Shown one piece after another: positions 23,431 through 37,000 of a stretch of 64,000 nt of DNA. The stretch comes from Crossaster papposus (taxonomy: Eukaryota > Echinodermata > Asteroidea > Velatida > Solasteridae). Each line of letters starts with the position of its first letter. The stretch's first letter is position 1. Both the position numbers and the translations under genes were made by a program. The notes beneath the pieces were generated by a model that worked only from the letters and a program-made list of their open reading frames with translations, was not told the DNA's origin and did not search any database. The stretch is taken from NCBI GenBank assembly GCA_037893245.1, contig JBAIAA010000095.1, positions 1,178,001-1,242,000 of the forward strand, written 5' to 3'.

Positions 23431-23825
23431 TTAAAGAGATCGTATACGTTTGGTAATTCCTCCAAAAATTAATGGCAATAAAAACTTACTTGGTAAGAAG
23501 TACAGCAGCTTTGGATAGTATAATGCATTTTTAGAAACATTTCACTTTGAAGTACTGCAGTTATGGAAAAAGATACGACTTTTTATCCCCACAAATTTGA
23601 ATCTGAGAAGCGTTACTGCAGTGACGTTTCTCAGACTGTGTATTCCAATGGAGATTATTCTTCCTGCGTGGACATAACCGCTCTAGATTTTCGGCAATAT
23701 CTCAAAATCGCTACCACCTTTTGAAATGAAATGTTGACAGGTTAGTTTTATGGTATATATCTATAACTATATAGGATTGAAACAAACAGTGGGTTCCAAT
23801 TACCAAACGTATACGATCCCTTTAA
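23431..23825. repeat. Family C miniature element, full length
   Basis: TTAAAGAGATCGTATACG to CGTATACGATCCCTTTAA, flanked by TTAA. Near-identical interior to 33172-33566. Confidence 0.88.
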
Positions 23826-23884
23826 GGACTAGTTGTATGGAAAGGAGGTGCTTATATTAATCAAGATATGTGACGGGCGGATTA

Positions 23885-24225
23885 TTAAAGGTAGGATACA
23901 ACATTGGCAATTGTTTGAATAAGGTTTAACTGACCTATCCGAAGTTTACAATCACGAATGCTAAAAAAAACAAGAAAAACGGCGTTCGTTTGCTTTACCG
24001 TTCGTTTTTAACCGGCGTCGGGCAGTGGTTTTTATGTTCTTGTTTTTTTCGCGATCGCGATTTTTTTCATTTAATTTGATTTTTCGGAACAATTACTGGA
24101 TATCTAGCGCAATCATTTTGCTGGATGCCTACAATCATTATTCACCTTGAAATAAGTAAGATATTTGTTAAATAACACGGCAGTAAAAATGTTGGATATC
24201 TGCAAATGGTGTATCCTACCTTTAA
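23885..24225. repeat. Family B miniature element
   Basis: TTAAAGGTAGGATACA to GTATCCTACCTTTAA, with the ACCGGCGTCGGGCAG block inside. Confidence 0.85.
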
Positions 24226-24229
24226 ATAC

Positions 24230-24733
24230 ATATGCTTACAACCTCCAACTACATCCAAGATGTCCAATATAATGTATACAAATTCCTCTTTTCGATAAGA
24301 AATTTATGAGCACAAATTACACCTAGGTACAAAATTCTCACGGGAATGTTATTGCTAATTCAAGTAACTATTGCTATCAGAATGGGAATTTTCAACATTT
24401 TTTTTTCAAGAGGCACATTTTAATAAGTTAAGTAGACAAAAAAAGTGTGTCTTTTTGTAGAAAAGATACAATAAAATATATACAAAGGTAGAAAGTTACT
24501 TTATAAATCATATGACTGCATGATTTAAAGTGTTATTTTGGTAGCAAGAATACGAATGGAAAAGGCTTTGTACAAACGTTTTAAAGGCATATTCGTTACA
24601 GAATAATTTGTTTTGTATGCATTTGTCGAGGTGTTTTAGCCAAGTGGATGTTACACTTTTAGGGAAAACTTTTGCCATCACGAAACAGGATAGTCTCTAT
24701 ATAACTCTTTATTTCGAAAAATAATAACAATAA

Positions 24734-24768
<35 letters not shown>

Positions 24769-24810
24769 TATTACTCTGAATAAAGTGCGCTATATAAAAA
24801 CTGTTATATA
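24230..24810. other. No gene seen; homopolymer run
   Basis: AT-rich; an A run of about 28 bases at 24738-24765. Confidence 0.45.
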
Positions 24811-24811
24811 A

Positions 24812-25085
24812 TTCGTCACCGTCACCACGAAGTAACACTAATGTCACGTGATACGCACGACCCCTTTCGGGCGTTTTCACGAAGTAACGCAAAGCCCATA
24901 GCTAATACATACGAATAGCGTCACTTCGTGAAAACTCACAAATTAGATACGCCGTTTACGAGTTTTCACGAAGTGACACTATCCGTGTGTATTAGCTATG
25001 AGCTTTGCGTTACTTCGTGAAAACGCCAGAAAGGGGTCGCGATTCAGCCATGACATTAGTGTTACTTCGTGGTGACGGTGACGAA
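24812..25085. repeat. Fold-back element with iterated CACGAAGT motif
   Basis: TTCGTCACCGTCACCACGAA pairs with TTCGTGGTGACGGTGACGAA. Inside, the unit TTTTCACGAAGT(A/G)AC is repeated in both orientations at least six times. Confidence 0.85.
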
Positions 25086-25447
25086 TTTTTATTATTGCAA
25101 AATATAATGCTTTCTTTTATGATAGAAACTCTCAAAATTTGACAATTTCAACCTTTTTTTTTTGGCAAAACAAAATGACAGTATGAAAATTAAAATTTCA
25201 ATGTTACCAATTTCGTCCGAAACTAAAAATTGAAAATTCACTCAATTTTCACCCCCATTTTATTTTGACCGGCCAAGGCACACAATTAGCCTGTACGACA
25301 GTTTTCAGGTTTTCGTTGAATATGCAAGAATTAGCACAAATCATTCGTCTTCATATACAAAATACAGCCTCACAAATTAAAAAAAAAATAAAACTCTACG
25401 TCAAAAAACATAAAATGCTTTTTCAAAAATGTTATGCCTATTCCAAC

Positions 25448-25677
25448 CAGGGGCCAATTTCACGGGGCTGCTAAGCACAACAATTTGCTTAGCATGAAAA
25501 TTTGTCCTTGGTGAAAACAAGGTTACAGACCAACTTTTCACGTGAGCTTTATTGTTTTTGATTGATAATCAGCTGTTTTTTTGCTTAGCATAAAAAACAA
25601 GTAGAATTTTGGCTGATAACTTGTTTTTAATGAGCAAGACGTTTTTGTGCTTAGCAGCTCTGTGAAATTGGCCCCTG
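25448..25677. repeat. Family A miniature element
   Basis: CAGGGGCCAATTTCACGG to TGAAATTGGCCCCTG, complete. Confidence 0.88.
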
Positions 25678-25989
25678 TTTCTCATAAACCCTGTTTTCAA
25701 ACACTGCCACAACTCAACTCCACAAATTTAAAGATCGGCCGACTATTGTTATACAAAAATTGTATATTATAAACTGCCCCCAGTTCACCAAATTTGGCTA
25801 GTCCACATTTTGTTGGCAACCTATAACACCATTCAGTGAACTGGTGCGATCCACCAAGTCTGGTTCCCTGACTTGGCAATTCCCTGTCGTCCATTAATTA
25901 CCCTGTTTCGTCTGAAGTAGGGTCAGGGAACCAGACTACAAAAGCAACCCCCTCCCCCAACCTCCCCTAGCATCTATAAACACAAAACC

Positions 25990-26408
25990 TTAACCAGTTC
26001 GCGCCGGATGGCGTATATAAACACAAAGTTTTCCCCAGATTCAAAACGGATGACTCATAAACACGCCACGAGCAAGGCCGGAAATGCGTGGGTGTGCTTT
26101 CCGGTACTGGCGGCCTGAACCTGCTTCGGATCGAGTTTCGTTAAAAATAATCCCGGCGCGAACTGGTTAACCAGTTCGCGCCGGATGACGTATATAAACG
26201 CAAACATTTCCCAAAATTCAAAACGGATGACGCATAAACACGCCAAGTTCAAGTTCGGAAATGTATGTCAGCAGCGCGCAAGGCCGGAAATGCGTGGGTG
26301 TGCTTCCCGGCACTATCAGCCTGAACACGCTTCAGATCGAGTTTCGTTAAAAATAATCCCGCCCGTCGGCTCGGCGTTGTTAAAATAATCCCGGCGCGAA
26401 CTGGTTAA
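25990..26408. repeat. Two family D elements head to tail
   Basis: Copy 1 spans 25990-26170 and copy 2 spans 26167-26408. They share a single TTAA at the junction (GGTTAACC), which fits insertion of one into the TTAA flank of the other. Confidence 0.85.
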
Positions 26409-26769
26409 ACAGGTCAGTGTAACAAAATTTTGTTATAAAATGTTGTTTAGGAACCATCCTCAATCCTCCAAAATCCTTCAACTGCCACCCTGTAAAAAAC
26501 TGCGCTCAGTCACAATCCTTCAATAGTGTTATTTCTTAAATTTGTTCCGTGGAGCGGTGATAAGTGCCTCAATCCTCCAAACATTCTCTATCCTGTTGTG
26601 GGTTGAGGCAGTGCCGATGACAAACAGTGAAGGAGATATCAAGCATAAATGCAGGACTCATTTATCAACACGGCACAATGCGTCCTCCAACATAAACCAA
26701 CACTTTTTTGCCATTCATCCTCAATCCTCCAAAATCTTCCGAAACCACCCAGAGATTTATTATTTTTGG

Positions 26770-26895
26770 GGGCGAATCATCCTTACTGGCAGCTACGAAG
26801 CTGAATTGCGAAGGACGCCGCTACAACGTGGTCGAGTCGATGGCATGTAGACAGCCGCCATACCCTATATCTGACCACGGAGCACAACCAGAGAT
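26770..26895. repeat. Unnamed dispersed repeat, copy 1
   Basis: TCATCCTTACTGGCAGCT, GCTGAATTGCGAAGGACGC and GTCGAGTCG occur in the same order at 34775-34905. Confidence 0.6.
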
Positions 26896-26984
26896 CGATT
26901 GAATTTTGCTTAAAATTATTATCCTTGTTCACCAGGAACGAGACCATTTCTGCAGCAGCTCAAGATCAGCGCATGTGGTCTCTA

Positions 26985-27140
26985 CCTTCACAGGTACCCA
27001 TTACTCCTGGGTGGAGAGAGGCAATTGCAGTAAAATGTCTTGCCCAAGAACATAAGCACCATGTTCCTGTCAGGCTTCGAACCTGTGTACCATTGCAAAC
27101 GAGTCGAACACTGTAACCACTGGACCACAACGCCCCACCG
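26985..27140 (-). mobile_element. tRNA-derived SINE
   Basis: Read on the minus strand: a tRNA-like head with TGGTCCAGTGGTTACAG (A box-like) and GGTTCGAAGCC (B box-like), then TTGGGCAAGACATTTTAC and CTCTCTCCACCCAGGAG. That body is the one shared by many animal tRNA SINEs. The outer limits are approximate. Confidence 0.7.
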
Positions 27141-27186
27141 CTTTTGGAGGATTGAGGTGGGTTAGGGTTAATATTTTACATTGGTA

Positions 27187-27831
27187 ATATATGACCTGTC
27201 ACCACAAAATGAGAGTAAAGTCGCACGATGTGATTCAGAGATATGGCCATCCAAAGTCAAAATATGAAGGGGTGGTCAATTTTAAGATTTTGTGTAATTT
27301 GGAAAGCCCAATTCCTTCTTTACATATTCCCATTTTTTGGGTGAGATCAGATGATTGAAATCCTCTTAAATTACACGATTGTTTTGTAGTTAGTGTTTGG
27401 ATTAAAGTCCATTAGTGGTATAATTAACACGGTAATTAAATATGCAAATTAGGTCCTCGTAACTATCCCACGTTTTCAAAATTTCAATATTTTGTTGTTT
27501 ATATAATAGTTTGTATGTTTGGAAAGTTTCAAGAAGAAATAATGATTAGAACATAGCCGTCGCTATGCTAAACCGAACCTTACTTGTCCTGTTTTGCAAT
27601 CTTTTGCGTGTTTTTAAGATGTATATTACGGTAAGCAAGTTTTCTCACAAACACGTTTTGTGAAACCCATGACTTTCTTGAGCGCTGTAAAATTTATTTA
27701 TCTCAAAACCCCCAAGTGTTATATACCATTGGAAAGCTCTCTTTCTCAAGAATTTGAAAATACCAATATCTCAATTTTCAATTTTTCCGACTTTACTCTC
27801 ATATTGTGGTGATAGGTCACATATATATTAC
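27187..27831. repeat. Family F inverted-repeat element, full length
   Basis: TGACCTGTCACCACAAAATG at the left and the inverse ending GTGGTGATAGGTCAC at the right; inside is AGTAAAGTCG and its inverse. It lies about 35 bp past the whirlin stop codon and holds the first AATAAA on that strand (27693-27698). Confidence 0.8.
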
Positions 27832-27864
27832 ATTACATAATTATGTGGCATTCCGTCTTCTTCC

Positions 27865-28056
27865 TTAGTACTGAATGGTGTACCTATTGGCGTCGATGAC
27901 TAGAAAGTTGATGCCATCGTTAGCTTTGTTCTTGAAGGCCTCCGCGATGCATCGTGTGGCTTGCTGATGAGTCAGGCCCTGCAGTGACCTCCCGTTGACC
28001 TTCAGGATCACATGACCTACTTTCAGGTTGCTGTTGTGGTACGCGGATCCGCCGTA
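27865..28056 (-). CDS. WHRN: Whirlin exon 14: end of PDZ3 and stop
   Basis: YGGSAYHNSNLKVGHVILKV, then NGRSLQGLTHQQATRCIAEA, FKNKANDGINFLVIDANRYT and IQY stop. Too short an open frame to stand out alone; recognised by PDZ3 motifs and the TTTCTGACAG acceptor. Confidence 0.93.
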   Translation of the reverse strand, partial: YGGSAYHNSNLKVGHVILKVNGRSLQGLTHQQATRCIAEAFKNKANDGINFLVIDANRYTIQY

Positions 28057-31000
28057 CTGTCAGAAACGAAACAATTTTTGGGGTTTTTTTCGCCAAAGTT
28101 CAAAATGATACAATTGCAAGCTTTCAAGTAGACCCAGGGATCACTTTTTTTTCAAACAATGACAAAAGTAGGACTTCGAAAACAAAATTTAGGATAAAAA
28201 TAGGACTTTGAAGGACAAAAGCAGGATAAAAGTAGGTTTTTTTGCAGGCTTTCAGGAGTAGTTTTCATCGATACTCGCCCATGTCCACAGCATCATAAGC
28301 CTCAATTGGTATGTTCTGTACTCAACACTGCTCTTTCTGCATCTAAGCTCTTGGAAGTACAGTTGCAGTACTCCTGCACCCAAGCCCTTCATTGTGTGAT
28401 TTACATATGACAGTGTGTATTGTGCTCCATCCTCAACTAAGCTCTAGGAAGTACAGTTGCAGTACTCCTGCACCCAAAGCCCTTCATTGTGTGATTTACA
28501 TATGACAGTGTGTAACACTTGTGCTCCATCCTCAACTAAGCTCTAGGAAGTACAGTTGCAGTACTCCTGCACCAAAGCCCTTCATTGTATTATTTACATA
28601 TGACAGTGTGTAACACTTGTGCTCCATCCTCAACTAAGCTCTTGGAAGTACAGTTGCAGTACTCCTGCACCCAAGCCCTTCATTGTGTGATTTACATATG
28701 ACAGTGTGTAACACTTGTCATGGGCGGATCCAGGATTTTTTTAAAGGGGGGGTCCACCCAAGGTCTTAGGCAGGATTTTGTGAATTGGGTGTGTAAAAAA
28801 AAAATGTGGGTGTGTAACAATTTGAGTACATGTAACTGGGAAGCATGTACGCGAAGCGCACATCACGAGCGCGTAGCGCGAAGTCCCTGCGGCCGGGGTT
28901 CAGGGCCCGCTTAAGGGCCCTGAAATTTGTTGGTTTATTAGGTGCTCTCTGGCGCAATCTGAGGCCAATTTCTACCTATTTTTTGTTAATGTTGTTGCAA
29001 TATGAAGCCTGATTTTTATACCATTTTTAAAAAAAATCTAATATTTACCATTTTTAGCTGGAATGATAACTTGAAATAAATTTTGACCAGGAGTATATTA
29101 TGGATACCGGTATTGGAAGTTTGGATTTAAAAACAGCGCACACTGACTCACACTACGTGTAAAATGAGGTAACGGTTAATTGGTCATAAACCTTAGGCAT
29201 ACTTAACATAGGCAGGATTTGGCTGGGAGCGACCGGCAATGACTCCATTTAAAATAATAAACAAATTACAAGCCCTAATAGTTATTAAGTAAGTTTAATT
29301 TAAAGTTGTATGTTAAAATAAAATGTTACAAGTTGTGTTTAATCTTTAAAAAACTACACGCCAAACGCCCGCTTGTGCTAGCGGGGTTTATTCCGACCGT
29401 CTCTACAAACGGTGGAAAAAGCGGCGTGTTTGTTCCAATTTAGTGTTTAGTAATTTACATAAATTTAGCTTAAATTTAGGTCACGTGACAAATATATAAA
29501 CACTGTGGTTAGCGCCTATTGCACTCGTTCTGCTGGGGCTACTCAACCGTCACTTCAAACGGTGAAATTCCAGTGTTTTTATTGGCAAGTCTGCCAAGTA
29601 AATGGGCCCAGTGGTGAGCCAAGCATGGCATTTGGGGCAAGCCTGCCCCGTTCAAGCTTATGAAAGCGTTTAAAAAATTAAAATATGTAATTGCCTGAAA
29701 TGCAATAAGAAGGAATAAACAAACTAGCGGCTCCAAAAACTAAGCCAAAAAAGTCAAATCATAGTCTATATGGTTGTTATTTTGTGTGTGTGGTTTGAGA
29801 ATAATACACGTATGTATGCGTGTACATGTATGTACGTTGCTTGTTAGGTGAAATACATTTTTTTTTTTTTTTTTTTTTTCACTCAAGAAAAAAGGGGGGT
29901 CCGGACCCCTTGGACCCCCCCCCTGTATCCGCCCATGCTTGTGCTCCATCCTCAACTAAGCTCTAGGAAGTACAGTTGCAGTACTCCTGCACCCAAGCCC
30001 TTCATTGTGTGATCTACATATGACAGTGTGTAACACTTGTGCTCCATCCTCAACTAAGCTCTAGGAGGTACAGTTGCAGTACTCCTGCACCAAAGCCCTT
30101 CATTGTATTATTTACATATGACAGTGTGTAACACTTGTGCTCCATCCTCAACTAAGCTCTAGGAAGTACAGTTGCAGTACTCCTGCACCCAAAGCCCTTC
30201 ATTGTGTGATTTACATATGACAGTGTGTAACACTTGTGCTCTAGGAAGTACAGTTGCAGTACTCCTGCACCAAAGCCCTTCATTGTATTATTTACATATG
30301 ACAGTGTGTAACACTTGTGCTCCATCCTCAACTCAGCTCTTGGAAGTACAGTTGCAGTACTCCTGCACCCAAGCCCTTCATTGTGTGATTCACATATGAC
30401 AGTGTGTAACACTTGTGCTCTAGGAAGTACAGTTGCAGTACTCCTGCACCCAAGCCCTTCATTGTGTGATTTACATATGACAGTGTGTAACACTTGTGCT
30501 CCATCCTCAACTAAGCTCTTGGAAGTACAGTTGCAGTACTCCTGCACCCAAGCCCTTCATTGTGTGATTTACATATGACAGTGTGTAACACTTGTGCTCC
30601 ATCCTCAACTAAGCTCTAGGAAGTACAGTTGCAGTACTCCTGCACCCAAGCCCTTCATTGTGTGATCTACATATGACAGTGTGTAACACTTGTGCTCCAT
30701 CCTCAACTAAGCTCTAGGAGGTACAGTTGCAGTACTCCTGCACCAAAGCCCTTCATTGTATTATTTACATATGACAGTGTGTAACACTTGTGCTCCATCC
30801 TCAACTAAGCTCTAGGAAGTACAGTTGCAGTACTCCTGCACCAAAGCCCTTCATTGTATTATTTACATATGACAGTGTGTAACACTTGTGCTCCATCCTC
30901 AACTCAGCTCTTGGAAGTACAGTTGCAGTACTCCTGCACCCAAGCCCTTCATTGTGTGATTTACACATGACAGTGTGTAACACTTGTGCTCTAGGAAGTA

Positions 31001-34000
31001 CAGTTGCAGTACTCCTGCACCCAAGCCCTTCATTGTGTGATTTACATATGACAGTGTGTAACACTTGTGCTCCATCCTCAACTAAGCTCTTGGAAGTACA
31101 GTTGCAGTACTCCTGCACCCAACCCCTTCATTGTGTGATTTACACATGACAGTGTGTAACACTTGTGCTCCATCCTCAACTAAGCTCTAGAAAGTACAGT
31201 TGCAGTACTCCTGCACCCAAGCCCTTAATTGTATTATTCCGACGCAGCCCTTACCTGGACTTTGATAATCTTCGGGATGGGTTGTCTGGTCCCGGCCCCT
31301 CCCTCCACGGCGATGCCCAGGTTAGGCTTCGTCTTCCGGACACTGATGAGCTCAATGCCCTCTGGGAATTCGTCGTTCAGGTTGACCAGTGGGAATTTCT
31401 CCTCCATAAACTGCAATCGATACAGGTTTTGTGTAAATATCGTTATACAAGGTGGTTTTATTTCCAGTACCCTCGGACCCGAAAAAGTTGTTTGGATGGA
31501 CGGGGGAATCTTTCTAGATGATTTTTGGTTTGAATAAAAAAGCACGTGGAGTTTCGGCTTATAATTTGTTTAAATGAGCAAGACATTTTTGTGCTAAGCA
31601 CATTTTTGTGCTAAGCACATTTTTGTGCTTACATGTTTTATGAAATTGGCCCCTGGTCGGAGGGTACTCAAAATAGGCCAATCCTTAGCAATTATTACTG
31701 TTAGCAAACAGCTTAGCATTTATCACTTTTTTTAGGAGAATTTTGTTTCTTCACGAAAGATACGAATGACACTTACGTGTTCAGCCATGCCATTGACATG
31801 ACCGTTAGTGCGCAGCGACCGTCTGCTGCCCCCTAGAGTTTGCGACGTGCCGGGCTGATCCTGTGCAAGTGGATGCGTCTGGGCCGGCCGAGAAGTGATC
31901 ACCGACCCCTGGCGGGGCGGGGGTGGTGGCGGGGGACGTACGCCACTCCTGACTTCCCCCTTAGGTGGTGGAGGGGCTGGGATCGGTGGTGGGGGTGGGG
32001 GGGTGCTGGATCTGGAGACCGAGGGCGGGGTGAACTGGGAGGGCGGGGCAGGGGGTGGGTTCGCAGGTTTCGTTAGAGGGGCTTTACTCCGGGGCTGTCT
32101 CTTCTTCAAGGCCAAGAGAGCCTCGCTGGCCTTTTTATTCTGCTCGACGTTTCTCTTTTGCTCTCGAGGAACATGCTGCGAAGAATAAACAAACGTTTTC
32201 AGCTTTAACCCTGCGACGTGCCAACACACTTTTTTCGAAGTCGCTTTGCCTTAAAAAACAATTAATTTTTCATCATTTGTTAACAAAAATCTCATATTAC
32301 ATGTATTCCTAGTTCAAAGCATGCCGAATAGCATGTTAAGTGCCGCTTGAACCCTGGTTGAACCGGTGACACAGCTTTTTGCAAAGGAAAGTGCTGCCCC
32401 ACGAGTATCTCATTACTTTGTGTACATAAAAGGGGCTATTCAAGTCTGGGTTTACCAGACCTACCCAAGCAATTAATCATGCTATTGTTGCCTTGCCCCA
32501 TTCAACAACACCAGCTGGGATCGAATATATTCAGACACTATGGGAAAGTACTGTGTTGACATATAAAGCCAAACAGCATGGGGGTTACACAAGAAATACA
32601 ATCGATTTTGAAAAAAAGTACGGACAAGCGTTCGTGTAAAAACAAAATGGTGGCACGTCGCAAGGTTAATAAGTGGGAGATGACCAATAGTAATAGACCA
32701 AGCCAAAAACCAAAAACAAAAATTTGCTATAAATTATGACTTATATTTTGGCGATATTTCCAGACTTTTGTGTTAATGTTCAGGGGCCATATTTTTAGAT
32801 TATGCATGGTACCCTGTCTCTTCAATATGTGTTGTTACTGTTAGTATTACTCATACTTTGAGACCAGACTAGCTGACTATGGGTACTAGATTTCTGACAT
32901 TAAAGGTAGGATACACCATTGGTAATGGTTTGAATGGGTGAATTTGGGGGGTTGTACTTTATAGTAAATATCGTTTTACTATCATGGATGCCGAGAAAAG
33001 CACGAAAACAGTGTTCGTTTTCAACCGGCGTCGGGCAGTGGTTCTTATGTTGTTCTTGTTTTTTTTGCGATCGTCGTCCGTGAATTATTTTTTTTAAATT
33101 AAATTTTTCGGAACAATTACTTGATATCTATTGCAATCATTTGGCTGGATGCCTAGAATCATTATTTACTTTTAAAGGGATCGTATACGTTTGGTAATTA
33201 CTCCCAAAATTAATAGCAATAAAAACTTACTTGGTAAGAAGTACAGCAGCTTTGGATAGTATAATGCATTTTTAGAAACTTTTCACTTCGAAGTACTGCG
33301 GTTATGGAAAAAGATATCACTTCTTATCCCCAAAAATTTGAATCTGAGAAGCGTTACTGCAGTGACGTTTCTCAGATTGTGTATTCCAATGCAGATTATT
33401 TTTCCTGCGTGGACATAACCGCTCCAGATTTTCGGCAATATCTCAAAATCGCTACCCCCTTTTGAAATGAAATTTTTACAGGTTAGTTTTATGGTATATA
33501 TCTATAACTATATAGGATTGAAACAAACAGTGGGTTCCAATTACCAAACGTATACGATCCCTTTAAAGAACGGGTATTTGAGTACCCGTTTCTGATGCAC
33601 AGCCCTAGTGGCAACACGCGTACTTACATGTGTAGGATCACTGATTCTCCTTGGGATGCTGTGCTCCCTGCTGCTACCACTAAACTTCTTTGGAGACTCT
33701 CCCAACTAAAAATCATGAATATGTAATGCCACAAAATCAAAGATTTTACACAATTGCGGCCACCTTACTACAGCGGCCACTTGGCTAAACTGGCCACCTT
33801 ACTACAGCGGCCACTTGGCTAAACTGGCCACCTTACTACAGCGGCCACTTGGCTAAACTGGCCACCTTACTACAGCGGCCACTTGGCTAAACTGGCCACT
33901 TTACTACAGCGGCCACTTGGCTAACCTGGCCACCTTACTACAGCGGCCACTTGGCTAAACTGGCCACCTTACTACAGCGGCCACTTGGCTAAACTGGCCA

Positions 34001-37000
34001 CCTTACTACAGCGGCCACTTGGCTAAACTGGCCACCTTACTACAGCGGCCACTTGGCTAAACTGGCCACCTTACTACAGCGGCCACTTGGCTAAACTGGC
34101 CACCTTACTACAGCGGCCACTTGGCTAAACTGGCCACCTTACTACAGCGGCCACTTGGCTAAACTGGCCACCTTACTACAGCGGCCACTTGGCTAAACTG
34201 GCCACCTTACTACAGCGGCCACTTAGCTAAACTGGCCACCTTACTACAGCGGCCACTTGGCTAAACTGGCCACCTTACTACAGCGGCCACTTGGCTAAAC
34301 TGGCCACCTTGGTCCCAGTTTGATTCTTGCATAAACATACTGTAAACATAACGTAACCATGCCCTAATGCAGCCACTGCGTAACGCGGCCAGCGGCCAAC
34401 CAACAGCAAATAGAATGTGTACAATTGCATCGCCGTGAAACCTGTGTACTCCGGTCTCAGAAATGAAGTGTGGCCTCACAAATGAAGTACGCCCTCTGTT
34501 TTTTATATCGTGTTTTATACAAACGGCACCGAGCGCACAGACTAAAACAGCATTCGCTAGTTCTTACAAATGCTCGAAAACCAATACATTGTTCACAATG
34601 GGCGAGAATGGCACAAAGACACCAGACCATTCCGGAGCTGGGGGTTTGCTAGCGTAAGGCTTGCCCCGAATCACGCTATATAGCAACAGTGTCTTTAAGT
34701 CTGGAGAATTTAAAGTTAAACGCTGCCAAGCTGTGTAAGCAAGTCAGTGTAATAATATTAATTGGGGAGGCTAATCATCCTTACTTGCAGCTGGGGTGCT
34801 GAATTGCGAAGGACGCAGCTACAAAGTAGTCGAGTCGCTGGCACGTAAAGGCGCCTATGGCGGCCGGCCTCATCGACTCATATATGACTACGGAGCACAG
34901 CCAGAGATTCAAAGTGTTTGGTTTTTATAGAAGGAGGAAAACCGGAGGAACCGGAGAAACCGGAGGAAAGCCGCATAACTCGATCTACTCACATATGGTC
35001 CGGGCCGGGAATCGAACCCGGGCCACATTGGTGAGAGGCAAACGTTTTACACACAAGCCACCCGTGCCACCCATTTTTTCTGTACCAGATGTTATTCAAA
35101 TTTAACTTGGGGTTAGTCGCAAATGGCTTATTATCGGCTCTAACTCATGAATATGTATGAGGTACCGTATAACAATGAGCGATAACAACTCACGGCAGCA
35201 ATAGACGATCCTTCCGTGGACAGACTATCCAGACTCAGTCTCCTAGTCAGTTGTCTTCGGGGCCTGCCCTGCCGGACGCTGACGATGGCAGCGGGGGGCT
35301 CCGGGCTGCTCGCTGACTGGGGGCTCCCCAGGGAGGACATGGGGCTCTCCATGCCGCTCAGACTAGCTGGGCTGTGGATGGTGACAGGCGGGACGGGAGA
35401 TATGGTCACGCTGCAACGAACAGGAGAAGGTATTACCAAACATTTTAAACCATTTGTGACCCGCTCTGTGAAAATGAGTCAGATGTCGCACAGCGCGCTT
35501 ACGAGATTTGGGTGGTTGAACGCGGAGAGGGTTTTTTTTGGTACGAAAATTTGATATTCCTATTTTATGATTTTCACCTTGGTTAGGATCTATATTTTCA
35601 ATTTCTACATTAAAACATGCTGAATTAACACAGTGGGAAGGGCTTGGTTGCTTAGGGTTTTTATATTGCATACATCTCCTAAAGGGAAATAATGTTTTTA
35701 ATGCATGATTTCTCATGAATGGGGTTTTTAGATTTCGCAAAACCAGTTTGCGTCGGAGCACGTCAACACATGCAAAGTTTTTTTCCCGAATTCAAAACAG
35801 ACAAAAATGCTTCACGAGGAAAGCCCGGAAATATTTGTCAGCGATCGGCTCGCAGCCAGCGGAGCCTGGTAATATCAGGGTGTGCTACCCACAGATGCCG
35901 GCCTGAACCCGTCTCGGATCGAGGTTCGTAAACAAAAACAATCCAGCACCTGAGCTTAACCCTCTTATGGTTTTACTTTTCAAAACCTTTCAAAATCTGC
36001 TTAATGGCTATCAATATTAGTATGAACCTTTCAAAACGCTCCAGAATTTGTTGCTACTGCACTACTACACCTTTCAAAACCTTTTGAAAGGTATTTTTTT
36101 TTTCACAAAAGTTTGTTTAGAGAGTTGTTTTACCTTTCGAAATCTTTCATAGGTTCCTTTTGTCAGACAGTTTTCTTACCTTTCAAAACCCTTCAGTCCA
36201 GAAACTTGAAAGGTATTGTTTTTCTCACACCAGTTTGTTCAGAGAATTGTTTTACCTTTCAAAATCTTTCATAGGTTTCTTTTGTCAGACAGCTTTCTCA
36301 CCTTTCAAAACCCTTTAGTCCAGGAAACTTGAAAGGTATTGAAAGGTCTGACAGCTCTATGGTAACTGCACTATATATAGGAGGGCTAGTCATGTCAAAA
36401 TAATCCCGGTGTGAACTGGTCAAGCAGGGATATCTCTCGCTAACGGTATATTAGCAGAGCCCCAGCCTTTCGGATAAGCATAGCTGAGCTCCGGGGTCTT
36501 GTACATATACGGTGAATGAAAACAGACTTTCAATCCTCGGGGTAAATCTACCTTTTCTTGTAGCTATGTCGTTAATGAAGCAGGTAGGAGCAGGGTGGTT
36601 GGTTTGGGCAGGATGAGGGAACCATGCAGAAAGACAAACCAGGGGAAGGATATGGAACAAGCAAAAAAAAAAAAAATGGGTTAAGCATTACCACAACCAA
36701 AGCAGGTAGGCCCGTACGCAAGGGGGAGGGGAGGGGGGGGACTTGTGGCCGGACTTGTGAAATGACTTGTGACCGGACTTGTGACCGGACTTGTGACCGG
36801 ACTTGTGACCGGACTTGTGACCGGACTTGTGACCGGACTTGTGACCGGACTTGTGACCGGACTTGTGACCGGACTTGTGACCGGACTTGTGACCGGACTT
36901 GTGACCGGACTTGTGCAAGGACTTGTGCAAGGACTTGCAGGGACTCGAATACAACTCTAGTTTCTGGACTTAGGTCGGTTACGTTTTCTTGTGCACGAGG

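Noticed and set aside
30152..31149. ORFs with repeated YCNCTS/LQYSCTQ motifs
   Set aside because: Products of the 98-bp satellite; no splice context.
31840..32188. Plus-strand Gly-rich ORFs
   Set aside because: Antisense of the proline-rich exon 12 of whirlin.
33757..34316. CRISPR-like regular repeat
   Set aside because: Direct 34-bp tandem units with no unique spacers, within a eukaryotic intron.
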